The notes: a model not told the origin generated them from the sequence alone. Positions 37,271 through 46,638 are shown, counted from the stretch's first letter. The stretch is 64,000 nt of DNA from Methylobacterium terrae (GCF_003173755.1 NZ_CP029553.1:2802501-2866500), one strand, 5' to 3'. Numbers and translations: made by a program.

Positions 37271-38489
37271 TGAGGTGGTCCCGCCGCCGCAGGGCCGGAA
37301 ACAGCCGGCCCCACAGGGCCGCCACCGCCAGCGTCGCCACGCCGCCGACCACCACCGCCGGCACCGCCCCGATGAAGGCCGCGAGCGCGCCGGATTCGAA
37401 CTCGCCGAGCTCGTTCGAGGCGCCGATGAACACGGTGTTGACCGCCGCGACCCGGCCGCGCATCGCGTCCGGCGTCTCGCCCTGGACGAGGCTCTGGCGC
37501 ACGTAGACGCTGACCATGTCGGCCGCGCCGGTGACGAACAGGCAGGCCATGGAGAGGGGCAGCGAGGTCGAGAGGCCGAAGCCCACCGTGGCGAGGCCGA
37601 ACACCCCGACGGCGATCAGGAGGCGCGGCCCGACCCGGCGGGTGAGGGGACGCTGAGCGAGGACGATCGCGGTCGCGACCGAGCCGAGCGCCGGCATGCT
37701 GCGCAGGAGCCCGAGGCCGAGGGGACCGACGAACAGCACCTCCTGGGCGAAGATCGGCAGCAGGGCGGTGGCGCCGCCGAGCAGCACCGCCACGAGGTCG
37801 AGGGTGATGGCGCCGAGCACCACCGGCTGCGAGCGGATGTAGGTGAGGCCGGCGAGCAGGGTGGACCAGGTCACGGCCGGCCGGGTGGTGCTCGCGGCGG
37901 GCCGCGGCCGGATGCCGATGACGCTCGCCGCGGCGAGGCCGAAACAGGCCGCCGCGAGGCCGAACACCACCGCGGGCCCGAGGGCGTAGAGCAGGCCGCC
38001 CAGCGCCGGGCCGGTGACGGACGCGCTCTGCCAGAGCGAGGAGTTGAGGGCGATGGCGCTGCCGAACTGCTCGCGCGGCACCAGCGTCGGCAGCAGCGCC
38101 TGGCTCGCCGGGTTGGCGAAGGCGCGGGCGGTGCCGACGATCACCATGAGGGCGTAGACCGGCCAGACCGGCGCCGCTCCGTGGGCGGCGAGCGCCATCA
38201 GGGCGAGGCCGGACATCGCCAGCAGCCCGTAGGCGATCGCCGCGACCCGTCGCCGGTCGTAGGTGTCGGCGACGTGGCCGGTGATCAGCGCCCCGAGCAT
38301 CGCCGGCGCGAAGCTCGCGAGCCCGACGAAGCCGAGCGCCAGCGCGCTGCGGGTGAGATCGTAGACGAACCACCCCACAGCCACCGCCTGCATCTGGTAG
38401 GCGAGGCCGGTGAGGAAGCGGGCGCCGCCGAAGAGCCGGAAGTCGCGATTGCGGAAGAGCGTCCAGCCGGACGGGGCGGGGGAGAGCAT
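37263..38489 (-). CDS. MFS transporter, EntS-like
   Basis: A 408-residue inner-membrane protein with about twelve helices. FRNRDFRLFGGARFLTGLAYQM at the N-terminus, the DRRRV loop after helix 2 (GHVADTYDRRRVAAIAYG) and RGRVAAVNTVFIGASNELGEFESG in the second half are typical of the EntS/MFS_3 exporter group, often siderophore or macrolide exporters. The substrate is not evident. It lies 66 bases downstream of kpsE on the same strand. Confidence 0.87.
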   Translation of the reverse strand: MLSPAPSGWTLFRNRDFRLFGGARFLTGLAYQMQAVAVGWFVYDLTRSALALGFVGLASFAPAMLGALITGHVADTYDRRRVAAIAYGLLAMSGLALMALAAHGAAPVWPVYALMVIVGTARAFANPASQALLPTLVPREQFGSAIALNSSLWQSASVTGPALGGLLYALGPAVVFGLAAACFGLAAASVIGIRPRPAASTTRPAVTWSTLLAGLTYIRSQPVVLGAITLDLVAVLLGGATALLPIFAQEVLFVGPLGLGLLRSMPALGSVATAIVLAQRPLTRRVGPRLLIAVGVFGLATVGFGLSTSLPLSMACLFVTGAADMVSVYVRQSLVQGETPDAMRGRVAAVNTVFIGASNELGEFESGALAAFIGAVPAVVVGGVATLAVAALWGRLFPALRRRDHLIT

Positions 38490-38555
38490 GGTCGTTCCGT
38501 GCCCGCCGGACCTGAGCGGCGGGAAGCTGGGGGAGGGGCCGCCCCGGGGCCGGGG

Positions 38556-39797
38556 TCAGGCGAGGAGCTTGCGGGTCAGGACCGCGAGGCCGAAGGCGAG
38601 GGCCGAGACCGCGACCGAAATGGCGATGAAGAGCGTGCGCCGCGGCTGCTGGGACGATTCCGCCCGGACCGGCTCGACGATCATGCTGAAGAACTCGATC
38701 TGCCGGTCGGCGATCATCCGCGAGCGCTCCCGCGCGGCGATCGTCGCGGCGTAGTACTTCTCGGCGGTCTTGCGCTCGGCGTCCAGCTCCTCGAACTTGG
38801 TGAGCGTGGCCGAGAGCACCCGGCGCTGCGCCGGGTCCTGGTTGGCGGCCTCGCGCTCGATGCGGGCGATGGTGTCGTCGAGCTGCGCGATCTGCGCCTT
38901 GATATCCTGGACGCCGCGGCTGTCGTCGCGCAGGTCGCGCTGGAGCAGGCTGAGCTTGACCGCCAGGTTGATCCGCTGGGTGCGGATCTCCGCGATCACC
39001 TTCAGGTTGGCTTCGTTGGTCTTCTGGGCGTCGAGCACCCCGTCGCGGTTGCGCAGGTCGCGCACCGCGAGGTGCAGCTTGGTCAGCCGCTCCTCGGCGC
39101 GCTTCATCTCGCGCTCGCTCTCCGCCAGGGCGTCGTTGCGGGCCCGTTCCGTGAGCTGGTTGACCAGCCGCTCGCTCTCGCCGAGCACCGCCCGGGTCAG
39201 CTTGAGCGAATCGTCGGGATCGAAGGCGTTGACCGTGACCTCGATCAGGCCGGACGACTCGACGCCGACCTTGACCCGCTCGCTCCAGTAGCGGGCGAGC
39301 TTCTCGACCGGCTTCTCCGGATCGAAGCGGGAATAGCGGTCGATGTCGTCGCGCGAGAACATCTGCCGCAGCGGCAGGGTGCGCTCGAGCACCTCGACCA
39401 TCGTCCGGCTCTTGATGTACTCGCCGACGATCATCGAATCCTGGGCGATCATCTGGGCTGGGACGCTCGAGGTGGTGCCGACCGCGTCGGGCGTCGCCTT
39501 CTCGGCTCCGCCGATCGCCGGCCGCAGGGCGAAGCGCGCCTCGGTCACGTAGCGGTCCGACAGGTAGAAGCCGAAGAACGCGGTGCTGCCCACGGACGGG
39601 AGCACGAACAGGAACAGGCATAGGAGCGGGGTGACGATGTCCCGGCGCCGCTGCGCCCGGATCGTCCGGATCGTGCTCTTGTTCGGGTTCGAGAAGCGCG
39701 ACACCCGCGCCGCCTGCCGCAGGGCCTCGCCGATCAACCGGGAACGGTCGGCGGGGCTGAGCGCCTTGCCTTCCGGATTGCGGGCGTCGATCGTCAT
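38556..39797 (-). CDS. kpsE: capsule polysaccharide export inner-membrane protein, KpsE-like
   Basis: A 413-residue polysaccharide co-polymerase of the PCP-3/KpsE type: a cytoplasmic N-terminus, one helix at about 55-78 (LLCLFLFVLPSVGSTAFFGF), and a periplasmic part with SDRYVTEARFALRP and long coiled coils (about 200-340). A second helix lies at the C-terminus (LFIAISVAVSALAFGLAVL). It would link the inner-membrane ABC exporter to the outer-membrane channel. It is encoded downstream of kpsT, but the permease gene kpsM and the channel gene kpsD are not in this stretch. Confidence 0.85.
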   Translation of the reverse strand: MTIDARNPEGKALSPADRSRLIGEALRQAARVSRFSNPNKSTIRTIRAQRRRDIVTPLLCLFLFVLPSVGSTAFFGFYLSDRYVTEARFALRPAIGGAEKATPDAVGTTSSVPAQMIAQDSMIVGEYIKSRTMVEVLERTLPLRQMFSRDDIDRYSRFDPEKPVEKLARYWSERVKVGVESSGLIEVTVNAFDPDDSLKLTRAVLGESERLVNQLTERARNDALAESEREMKRAEERLTKLHLAVRDLRNRDGVLDAQKTNEANLKVIAEIRTQRINLAVKLSLLQRDLRDDSRGVQDIKAQIAQLDDTIARIEREAANQDPAQRRVLSATLTKFEELDAERKTAEKYYAATIAARERSRMIADRQIEFFSMIVEPVRAESSQQPRRTLFIAISVAVSALAFGLAVLTRKLLA

Positions 39798-39900
39798 GGC
39801 GGAGAGTTCCGGCTGAGGGCGGAGCCGGGGCGCGGGGCGCGCCGTCCGGCAGGGAACACGGGGAGATCGGGAGCGGATGGGAAAGGGGACGGCGCCGCGC

Positions 39901-40554
39901 TCACTGGTTGAGGCGCTGGTAGACCTCGATCGCGTCGTTGACGTCCGGATAGATCACGGCGCGGCCGTTCGCCAGCACGATCCCCTGCTGGGCGTAGTCC
40001 CGGATCGTGTCCATCGAGTGCGAGCACATGATGATGTCGGCATTCGCCCGCCGCTGGCCCCACACCTCCTCGCAGCGCTTGGCAAAGCGCGCGTCGCCGA
40101 CGCCGGTGATCTCGTCGACGATGTAGCAATCGAAGGGGATCGCCATGCTCATGCCGAAGGCGAGGCGGGCGCCCATGCCCGAGGAGTAGTTGCGGATCGG
40201 CACGTTGATGTAGTCGCCGAGCTCGGCGAAATCCTCCACGAAGGCCAGCACCCGGCGCGGATCCTCGCCGTGGATGCGCGCGACGAAGATCACGTTCTCT
40301 CGGCCCGTCATCAACGGGTGGAAGCCGCCCGCGAAGCCGAGCGGCCAGGAGATGCGGGTGGTGCGGATCACGCGGCCCTTGGTGGGCAGCTCGCAGCCGG
40401 CCAGCAACCGCAAGGTGGTCGACTTGCCGGCGCCGTTGATGCCCAGGATGCCGTAGCTCACCCCGGGCTTCAGGGTCAGCGACGCCTGATCGAGGATGGT
40501 GCGACGGTATCCGTCCGTCTTGTAGATCTTGGTGACGTTGTCGAGGCGGATCAT
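39901..40554 (-). CDS. kpsT: capsule export ABC transporter ATP-binding protein, KpsT-like
   Basis: A 217-residue ATPase of the polysaccharide ABC exporter family. It shows Walker A GINGAGKSTT, the signature YSSGMGARL, Walker B CYIVDEITG and the switch histidine in IMCSHSMDTI. FPHLY-like loops are absent; GFAGGFHPLMTGRENV is typical of KpsT/Wzt. It powers export of lipid-linked capsule chains. The KpsM permease is expected in the same operon but is not visible within about 700 bases upstream, so it must be elsewhere or lost. Confidence 0.9.
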   Translation of the reverse strand: MIRLDNVTKIYKTDGYRRTILDQASLTLKPGVSYGILGINGAGKSTTLRLLAGCELPTKGRVIRTTRISWPLGFAGGFHPLMTGRENVIFVARIHGEDPRRVLAFVEDFAELGDYINVPIRNYSSGMGARLAFGMSMAIPFDCYIVDEITGVGDARFAKRCEEVWGQRRANADIIMCSHSMDTIRDYAQQGIVLANGRAVIYPDVNDAIEVYQRLNQ

Positions 40555-40936
40555 CGGCGGGAAGGCACGCTCGAAAGGGCTGCGGCCGCCGTCCGGGCGG
40601 GCGACGGGCGGGCCGGGTGGCCTGTCCGATCATGCGCCGAGCCGGCATCCGCACGGTTAACGAGGCCGGCCGCAACGGCCGGCGGGCTCGGACCTAGGCG
40701 GAAAAAGCGGCGAATCTGAGAAGGAGCGCCTCGGCCGGGCCTACCGGCACCGTCCTCAGGCGCAACGCTGCCTTCTGCTCGGCCGAGCGGCAGTGCCGGG
40801 ATGATCGCCTGCCGTTCCCCTCCGGGGCGTCCCGGGGGCCCGGCGGGGCGAAAGCCGGAACGACCGGGAGGGCGTCGCCTCCGTCGCGAGGGCGGCAACG
40901 GTCTCTTAACCATTCCATGCCCACCGTCCCGGGCAC
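40555..40936. other. gene-free region upstream of kpsT
   Basis: About 380 bases in which I see no convincing gene. It should hold the promoter of the kpsT-kpsE transcript. Open frames in it are arginine/proline-rich products of GC bias. Confidence 0.4.
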
Positions 40937-40961
40937 GAAAAAGCCGGGGCGAACCCCGGCT
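40937..40961 (-). terminator. Rho-independent terminator of the 59-residue protein gene
   Basis: AGCCGGGG (40942-40949) pairs with CCCCGGCT (40954-40961) around a four-base loop. Read on the minus strand, TTTTT follows immediately. It is 33 bases after the stop of the minus-strand small gene. Confidence 0.85.
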
Positions 40962-40993
40962 CTGCGTCATGCCGAACGGGCGAGCGTTGCCGC

Positions 40994-41173
40994 TCAGCCC
41001 AGGTTCAGCCGATCGACCTTGGTCCCCGAGCTGCGCAGCGATTCCGGGATGGCCGAGAAGTCGGAGTAGCCCGCCTCGCGCGCCATCGCGTCGAGGGCCT
41101 GCTGCTCGTTCTCGGCGCCGCCGGTCCAGAGAATGGCCCCGGTCGCAGCTTGTCTCACCTGGAAGATGGCCAT
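40994..41173 (-). CDS. 59-residue conserved-looking hypothetical protein
   Basis: A small soluble protein starting MAIFQVRQAATGAILWTGG, followed by the helical ENEQQALDAMAREAGY and ending KVDRLNLG. Its own terminator follows and a ribosome-binding-site-like GGGAGGA is upstream, so I consider it real despite its size. No family is recognised; the residue pattern resembles small proteins that I associate with Methylobacterium, and this is only an impression. Confidence 0.7.
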   Translation of the reverse strand: MAIFQVRQAATGAILWTGGAENEQQALDAMAREAGYSDFSAIPESLRSSGTKVDRLNLG

Positions 41174-41277
41174 GAAACACGTCCTCCCACTGAAGCCTTA
41201 ATCCGGACATCTAACGTGCGCCGGTCGGTGGAGGTTGCGACGGATCGGACGTTGCGGGAAGGCGTCCCTTGGGTGTA

Positions 41278-41297
41278 GAGAATGAACGTTCATTCTC
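41278..41297. promoter_or_regulatory. perfect palindrome overlapping the TetR start codon
   Basis: GAGAATGAACGTTCATTCTC is a perfect 20-base palindrome, and the ATG at 41282 lies inside it. It is the likely binding site of the TetR protein encoded here, giving autoregulation of the efflux operon. Confidence 0.7.
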
Positions 41298-41980
41298 AAG
41301 CCGAGCGCCGCGTGCCGTCCCAATCCAGCCCCGCCCGCCTCGATTCGACCGAGGAGCGCCGCACCCGCATCCTCGATGCGGCGGAGGCCTGCTTCGTCCG
41401 TGACGGCTTCCACCGTGCCACGATGCACGACGTGGCGGCGGAGGCCGGCATGAGCCCGGGCAACCTCTACCGCTACTTCCCGTCGAAGGACGCGATCGTG
41501 GCCGGCCTCGCCGAGCGCGACCGCGCCGCCGTGGCCGAGGATTTTTCCGGCATCGAGGCGCATCCGGACATGATGCAGGCCTTCGCGGTCCTGGCGCGGC
41601 GCCACCTCGCCGAGGCGCCGGCCGAGAAGGCCGTGCTCTGCCTCGAGATGTGGGCCGAGGCGACCCGCAACCCCGCCATGGCGGCGATCTGCCGGGATTT
41701 CGAGCGCGAGATCGCGGCGCGGCTGTCCAGCCTCTACCGCCGGGCTCAAGAGCGGGCCGAGGCGCCGGCGCCCGGCGCCGACCCGGAGGCGCTCGCCCGC
41801 CTCGCCATGGTGATGGCCGACGGCATCATGGTCCGCCGCGCGCTCTCGCCAGATTTCACCCCCGGCCCGATCATCGACGCCATGCTGACCCTGATCGGCG
41901 CGGCGCTCGACGGCCGCTTCGACCCGACGGGGACGGCCTCGGCCGAATCCTCGCTTGCCAACCCGGAACCCGCCCGATGA
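41282..41980 (+). CDS. TetR-family regulator of the RND efflux operon
   Basis: A 232-residue repressor. The helix-turn-helix is clear in RILDAAEACFVRDGFHRATM and HDVAAEAGMSPGNLYRYFPS (about 28-72). The ligand-binding domain is unremarkable. The ATG at 41282 lies in the operator; a later GTG at 41312 would leave the helix-turn-helix intact and free the operator, so the true start is uncertain. Its stop overlaps the adaptor gene start (ATGA). It presumably represses the three-gene operon until a pump substrate binds. Confidence 0.9.
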   Translation: MNVHSQAERRVPSQSSPARLDSTEERRTRILDAAEACFVRDGFHRATMHDVAAEAGMSPGNLYRYFPSKDAIVAGLAERDRAAVAEDFSGIEAHPDMMQAFAVLARRHLAEAPAEKAVLCLEMWAEATRNPAMAAICRDFEREIAARLSSLYRRAQERAEAPAPGADPEALARLAMVMADGIMVRRALSPDFTPGPIIDAMLTLIGAALDGRFDPTGTASAESSLANPEPAR

Positions 41981-43191
41981 CCCGCCCCCGTCGCCTCGCC
42001 GGTTTCCTGGCCGCCCTCGCCCTCGCCGCCGGCCCGGCTCGCGCCGCCGAGACCCTGCCCTCGGCCGGTCCCGTGGTCGCGACCGCCCCGGCGCCCGCCG
42101 TCACCGTCGCGGTCGCCGCCGAGCGCGAGATCGTCGAGCGCGCCGTCGTCACCGGCAGCCTGGTGCCGCGGGACGAGATCCTGGTCTCGCCGGAGATCGA
42201 GGGAAGCCGCATCACCGAATTGCTGGTGGAGGAGGGCGACCGGGTCGCCAAGGGCGCGGTGCTGGCCCGGCTCTCGCGCGAGATGATCGACACCCAGCTC
42301 GCCCAGAACGCCGCCGCCATCGCCCGCGCCGAGGGCGCGGTCGCGCAGGCCCGCAGCACCATCGTGCAGGCCGAGGCCGCGCAGGTCGAGGCCTCGCTGT
42401 CGCTGGAGCGCGCGCAGTCGCTGGCCAAGACCGGCAACGCCACCGCGGCGGTGCTGGAGCAGCGAGAATCGGCGGCCAAGGGCGCGGACGGCAAGCTGTC
42501 GGCCGCCCGCAACGGGCTCGCCATCGCGCAGGCCGACCTCGCCCAGGCCCGGGCGCAGCGGGCCGAGCTCGACCTGAAGCTCGCCCGCACCGAGATCCGG
42601 GCGCCGGAGGGCGGCATCGTCAGCCGCCGCACCGCCCGGGTCGGCGCGACGGCGACCGCCGCCGCCGAGCCGCTGTTCCGGCTGATCGCCCGCGGCGAGA
42701 TCGAGCTCGAGGGCGAGGTGCCGGAGACCGGCCTCGCGCGGCTGCGCCCCGGCGCTCCCGCGAACCTCGACCTCGACACGCCGGACGGGCCGGTCTCGGT
42801 CTCGGGCCGCGTGCGCGTCGTCTATCCGGAGATCGACCGGGCGACGCGGCTCGGCAAGGTCCGCATCAGGCTCGAGGCCGATCCGCGCCTGCGCATCGGC
42901 GCCTTCGCCCGCGGCGCGGTCGAGGCGGCGCGCCGCACCGGCGTGGCCGTGCCGCTGGCTTCCGTGGTCTACGGTCCGTCGGGCCCGACCGTGCTGGTGG
43001 TCTCCGGCGAGCGGGTCGAGGCCCGCACGATCCGCACCGGCCTCTCGGCCGGCGGCTTCATCGAGGCCCGCGACGGGGTCAAGGCCGGGGAGGCCGTGGT
43101 GGCGCGGGCCGGCAGCTTCCTGCGCGACGGCGACCGGGTCCGCCCGATCTACCCGGCGATGCCCGCCACCGCCGAGGCCGGGCGTCCTTGA
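41977..43191 (+). CDS. RND efflux periplasmic adaptor (membrane fusion protein)
   Basis: A 404-residue HlyD/AcrA-type adaptor with a signal peptide (LAGFLAALALAAGPARAAE). It has a barrel-sandwich domain around VSPEIEGSRITELLVEEGDRVAKG and RTEIRAPEGGIVSRRTARVG, an alanine/glutamine-rich helical hairpin between them (about 100-195), and a beta-barrel after 220. It bridges the inner-membrane pump and an outer-membrane channel, which is not encoded here. It is coupled upstream to tetR. Its 3' end is the first copy of a small tandem hairpin repeat. Confidence 0.9.
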   Translation: MTRPRRLAGFLAALALAAGPARAAETLPSAGPVVATAPAPAVTVAVAAEREIVERAVVTGSLVPRDEILVSPEIEGSRITELLVEEGDRVAKGAVLARLSREMIDTQLAQNAAAIARAEGAVAQARSTIVQAEAAQVEASLSLERAQSLAKTGNATAAVLEQRESAAKGADGKLSAARNGLAIAQADLAQARAQRAELDLKLARTEIRAPEGGIVSRRTARVGATATAAAEPLFRLIARGEIELEGEVPETGLARLRPGAPANLDLDTPDGPVSVSGRVRVVYPEIDRATRLGKVRIRLEADPRLRIGAFARGAVEAARRTGVAVPLASVVYGPSGPTVLVVSGERVEARTIRTGLSAGGFIEARDGVKAGEAVVARAGSFLRDGDRVRPIYPAMPATAEAGRP

Positions 43192-43258
43192 CGCCCCCTT
43201 CTTGATTCTCGGGCGTCCTTGACGCCCCCCTTCCCGATTCCCAGGCGTCCCTGACGCC
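43181..43258 (+). repeat. three tandem hairpin repeats after the adaptor gene
   Basis: GGCGTCCTTGACGCC occurs at 43181-43195 and 43212-43226, and GGCGTCCCTGACGCC at 43244-43258, spaced 31 and 32 bases with similar spacers (TTCxxGATTC). Each copy is a GGCGTC/GACGCC hairpin. The first copy contains the adaptor stop codon, so the array arose by tandem duplication of the gene's 3' end. It may tune expression between adaptor and pump. Confidence 0.75.
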
Positions 43259-43296
43259 CTCGCCCTTCGCTCTCCTCTCCTGACCGGGTCCGCTCG

Positions 43297-46200
43297 ATGC
43301 GCCTGAACGTCTCCGCCTGGGCGATCCGCAAGCCGATCCCCTCGATCGTGCTCTTCCTGGTGCTCGGGCTGCTCGGGATCGTGAGCTTCCGCAGCCTGCC
43401 GATCACCCGATTCCCCAACATCGACATCCCGATCGTCTCGGTGACGGTGACGCAGGCCGGCGCCGCGCCAAGCGAGCTCCAGACCCAGGTCACCAAGTGG
43501 GTCGAGGACGCGGTGGCGGGGGTGAAGGGCGTCAAGCACATCATCTCGTCGATCACCGAGGGGACCTCGACGACGACGATCGAGTTCCGCCTCGAGGTGA
43601 ACACCGACCGCGCCGTCAACGACGTCAAGGACGCGATCGCCAAGGTCCGGATGAACCTGCCCCGGACGATCGACGAGCCGATCATCGCCCGGGTCGAGAT
43701 CGCCGGCCTGCCGATCATGGTCTACGGCGCCTCCGCGCCCGCGATGACGCCCGAGGACCTGTCGTGGTTCGTCGACGACGTGGTGGCGCGCCAGATCCAG
43801 GGCCTGCGCGGCGTCGGCGGCGTCGAGCGCCTCGGCGGCGTCGCCCGCGAGGTCCGGGTGACCCTGAAGCCCGACCGGCTGCTCGCACTCGGCATCACCG
43901 CGGCGGACGTGAACCGGCAATTGCGCCTGACCTCCGCCGACATGGCCGGCGGCCGGGCCGAGATCGGCGGCCAGGAACAGTCGATCCGCACGCTCGCCGC
44001 CTCCTCGACCCTCGACACCCTCGCGGCGACCTCGATCGCGCTGCCGGGCGGGCGCAAGGTTCGGCTCGACGACCTCGCCACCCTGAGCGACGGCGCCGAG
44101 GAGCCCCGCACCTTCGCCCGCCTCAACGGCCAGCCCGTCGTCGCCTTCGCGATCTCGCGGGCGAACGGCGCCAGCGACGCCTCGGTGAGCGAGGTGGTGG
44201 TCAAGAAGATCGAGGAGTTGGGGAAGGACTATCCGGGCGTCCACTTCGACCGGATCGATTCCTCGGTCACCAACACCATCGGCAACTACGAATCCGCCAT
44301 GCACAGCCTGGTGGAGGGCGCAGCGCTGGCGGTGCTGGTGGTGTTCCTGTTCCTGCGCGACTGGCGCGCGACGCTGATCGCCGCGGTGGCGCTGCCGCTC
44401 TCGGTCTTCCCGACCTTCTGGGCGATGAGCGCGATGGGCTTCTCGCTCAACGCGGTGAGCCTGCTCGCCATCACCCTCGTCACCGGCATCCTGGTCGACG
44501 ACGCGATCGTCGAGATCGAGAACATCGTCCGCCACATGCGGCTCGGCAAGTCGCCCTACCGCGCGGCGATCGAGGGCGCCGACGAGATCGGGCTCGCCGT
44601 CATCGCCATCACCGCGACGCTGATCGCGATCTTCGCGCCCGTGTCGTTCATGGGCGGCATCGCCGGCCAGTACTTCAAGCAGTTCGGCCTCACCATCGCG
44701 GCGGCCGTCTTCATGTCGCTGCTCGTCGCCCGCCTCATCACCCCGATGATGGCCGCCTACTTCCTGCGCGACCACGGCCACCACGAGGAGCGCGACGGCC
44801 CGGTGATGCGGCTCTACAACCGCGTCGTGCTGTGGTCGGTGCGGCACAAATACGTGACGCTGGTCGTCGGCCTCGCCCTCTTCGCCGCCTCGATCATGTC
44901 CACCGGCCTCCTGCCCGCCGGCTTCCTGCCGAAGGAGGACGCCGCCCGCACCCTGATGGTGGTCGAACTGCCCCCGGGGGCGCGGCTCGACGACACGATC
45001 GCGGTCACCGACCGGATCGCCCAGCGCCTGCGCACCCTGCCGGAGGTGCGCTCGGTCTTCGTCGACGGCGGCCGCCAGCTGCCGGGCAAGAAGGAAGTGC
45101 GGCTCGCCACCTTCACCGTCAACCTGACGCCGAAGAACGCCCGCGCCCGCAAGCAGGCCGACGTGGAGGCGGCGATCATGGACCTGATGCGCGACGAGGC
45201 CGACGTGCGGTACTGGTCCCTGCGCGAGGGCGGCCAGCGCGACTTCACGCTCATCGTCGCCGGCAGCGATACCGCCCAGGTGACCGAGGTGGCGGACAGG
45301 ATGCAGCGCGAGGTCGCGGCCCTGCCGAACCTCGTCAACGTGATGTCGACCGCGCCCCTCGACCGGACCGAGGTCCGGATCCGGCCGAAGGCCGGGGTCG
45401 CCGCCGATCTCGGCGTCTCGACCGACACCATCGCCGAGACGGTGCGGGTCGGGACGATCGGCGACATCGGCCAGAACCTCGCCAAGTTCAACGCCACCGA
45501 CCGGCAGATCCCGATCCGGGTGCAGCTGCCGATGAGCTTGCGCGGCGACCTCCCGGCGCTCGAGAGCCTGAAGGTGCCGGCGAAGAACGGGGCGTCCGTG
45601 CCGCTCTCGGCGGTGGCCGATATCAGCCTCGGCCGCGGGCCGACCGCGATCGACCGCTACGACCGCGCCGTGCGGGTGGCGCTGGAGGCCAACATGCAGG
45701 GCTCGGACGCGCTCGGCGAGCAGATCAAGCTCGCGATGAACGTGCCGACGGCCCGCAACCTGCCGCCCGGCGTCAGCTTGCGCCAGACCGGCGACGCCGA
45801 GGTGATGGGCGAGGTGTTCGAGGGCTTCGCGCTGGCGATGGGCGCCGGCCTGATGATGGTGCTCGGCGTCCTGATCCTGCTCTTCGCCTCGTTCTTCCAG
45901 CCGCTGACCATCCTGTTCTCGCTGCCGCTCTCGATCGGCGGCGCGATCCTCGGCCTCCTGATCTTCAACCGGCCGATCTCGATGCCGGTGGTGATCGGCA
46001 TCCTGATGCTGATGGGCGTGGTGACCAAGAACGCGATCATGCTGGTCGATTTCGCCGTCGAGGAGATGGCCCGCGGCGTCGACCGCGTCACCGCCATCAC
46101 CCAGGCCGGCGCCAAGCGTGCCCGCCCGATCGTGATGACGACGATCGCCATGGCGGCCGGCATGGTGCCGAGCGCGATGGCCTTCGGCATCGGGGGCGAG

Positions 46201-46398
46201 TTCCGCTCGCCCATGGCGATCGCGGTCATCTCGGGCCTGATCGTCTCGACGCTTCTGTCGCTGCTGTTCGTGCCGGCGATCTTCCTCCTGATGGACGACC
46301 TGTCGCGCCTGATGGGCCGGCTGTTCGGGCGCTTCGTCGGCGCGGTGGACGAGCCGCCGGGGCACGAGGGGACGCATCGGCCGGCGGCGGCGGAGTAG
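43297..46398 (+). CDS. RND-family efflux pump inner-membrane subunit
   Basis: Proton-driven exporter of 1033 residues with the HAE/AcrB layout: helix 1 near the N-terminus, a large periplasmic loop, helices 2-6 (GILVDDAIVEIENIVRHM carries the proton-relay aspartates of helix 4), a second loop, then helices 7-12 ending around FVPAIFLLMDDL. AWAIRKPIPSIVLFLVLGLL opens the protein. It forms an operon with tetR and the adaptor. Substrates are not predictable; the sequence is nearer the generic hydrophobic-compound pumps than heavy-metal CusA. Confidence 0.93.
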   Translation: MRLNVSAWAIRKPIPSIVLFLVLGLLGIVSFRSLPITRFPNIDIPIVSVTVTQAGAAPSELQTQVTKWVEDAVAGVKGVKHIISSITEGTSTTTIEFRLEVNTDRAVNDVKDAIAKVRMNLPRTIDEPIIARVEIAGLPIMVYGASAPAMTPEDLSWFVDDVVARQIQGLRGVGGVERLGGVAREVRVTLKPDRLLALGITAADVNRQLRLTSADMAGGRAEIGGQEQSIRTLAASSTLDTLAATSIALPGGRKVRLDDLATLSDGAEEPRTFARLNGQPVVAFAISRANGASDASVSEVVVKKIEELGKDYPGVHFDRIDSSVTNTIGNYESAMHSLVEGAALAVLVVFLFLRDWRATLIAAVALPLSVFPTFWAMSAMGFSLNAVSLLAITLVTGILVDDAIVEIENIVRHMRLGKSPYRAAIEGADEIGLAVIAITATLIAIFAPVSFMGGIAGQYFKQFGLTIAAAVFMSLLVARLITPMMAAYFLRDHGHHEERDGPVMRLYNRVVLWSVRHKYVTLVVGLALFAASIMSTGLLPAGFLPKEDAARTLMVVELPPGARLDDTIAVTDRIAQRLRTLPEVRSVFVDGGRQLPGKKEVRLATFTVNLTPKNARARKQADVEAAIMDLMRDEADVRYWSLREGGQRDFTLIVAGSDTAQVTEVADRMQREVAALPNLVNVMSTAPLDRTEVRIRPKAGVAADLGVSTDTIAETVRVGTIGDIGQNLAKFNATDRQIPIRVQLPMSLRGDLPALESLKVPAKNGASVPLSAVADISLGRGPTAIDRYDRAVRVALEANMQGSDALGEQIKLAMNVPTARNLPPGVSLRQTGDAEVMGEVFEGFALAMGAGLMMVLGVLILLFASFFQPLTILFSLPLSIGGAILGLLIFNRPISMPVVIGILMLMGVVTKNAIMLVDFAVEEMARGVDRVTAITQAGAKRARPIVMTTIAMAAGMVPSAMAFGIGGEFRSPMAIAVISGLIVSTLLSLLFVPAIFLLMDDLSRLMGRLFGRFVGAVDEPPGHEGTHRPAAAE

Positions 46399-46638
46399 GG
46401 GCCGCCCCGCGCCGCCCCCACGGGTGGGAAGGTTCCCGTGAGCCTCCCGCCTGCCGGCGAAGCGTCCGGCACTGTCCGTGCCCCGAAGATCCGGCTTCCG
46501 GGAGGCGTTCAACCCTGCGGCGCAGCAAGCCTATCTGCAAGCAACGGGTTCAGCGACAACCCTCACCATGGACGAATTGTAACGGAACCGCGCAGAATTC
46601 GCGCGTGTTGATCGATCTCTGACCAAGAGGAAGAGGCC

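Noticed and set aside
41746..46512. Open minus-strand frame of about 1588 codons
   Set aside because: It is antisense to the adaptor and RND pump; its product is Arg/Asp/His-rich noise caused by GC bias, while the plus-strand products match families over their full length.
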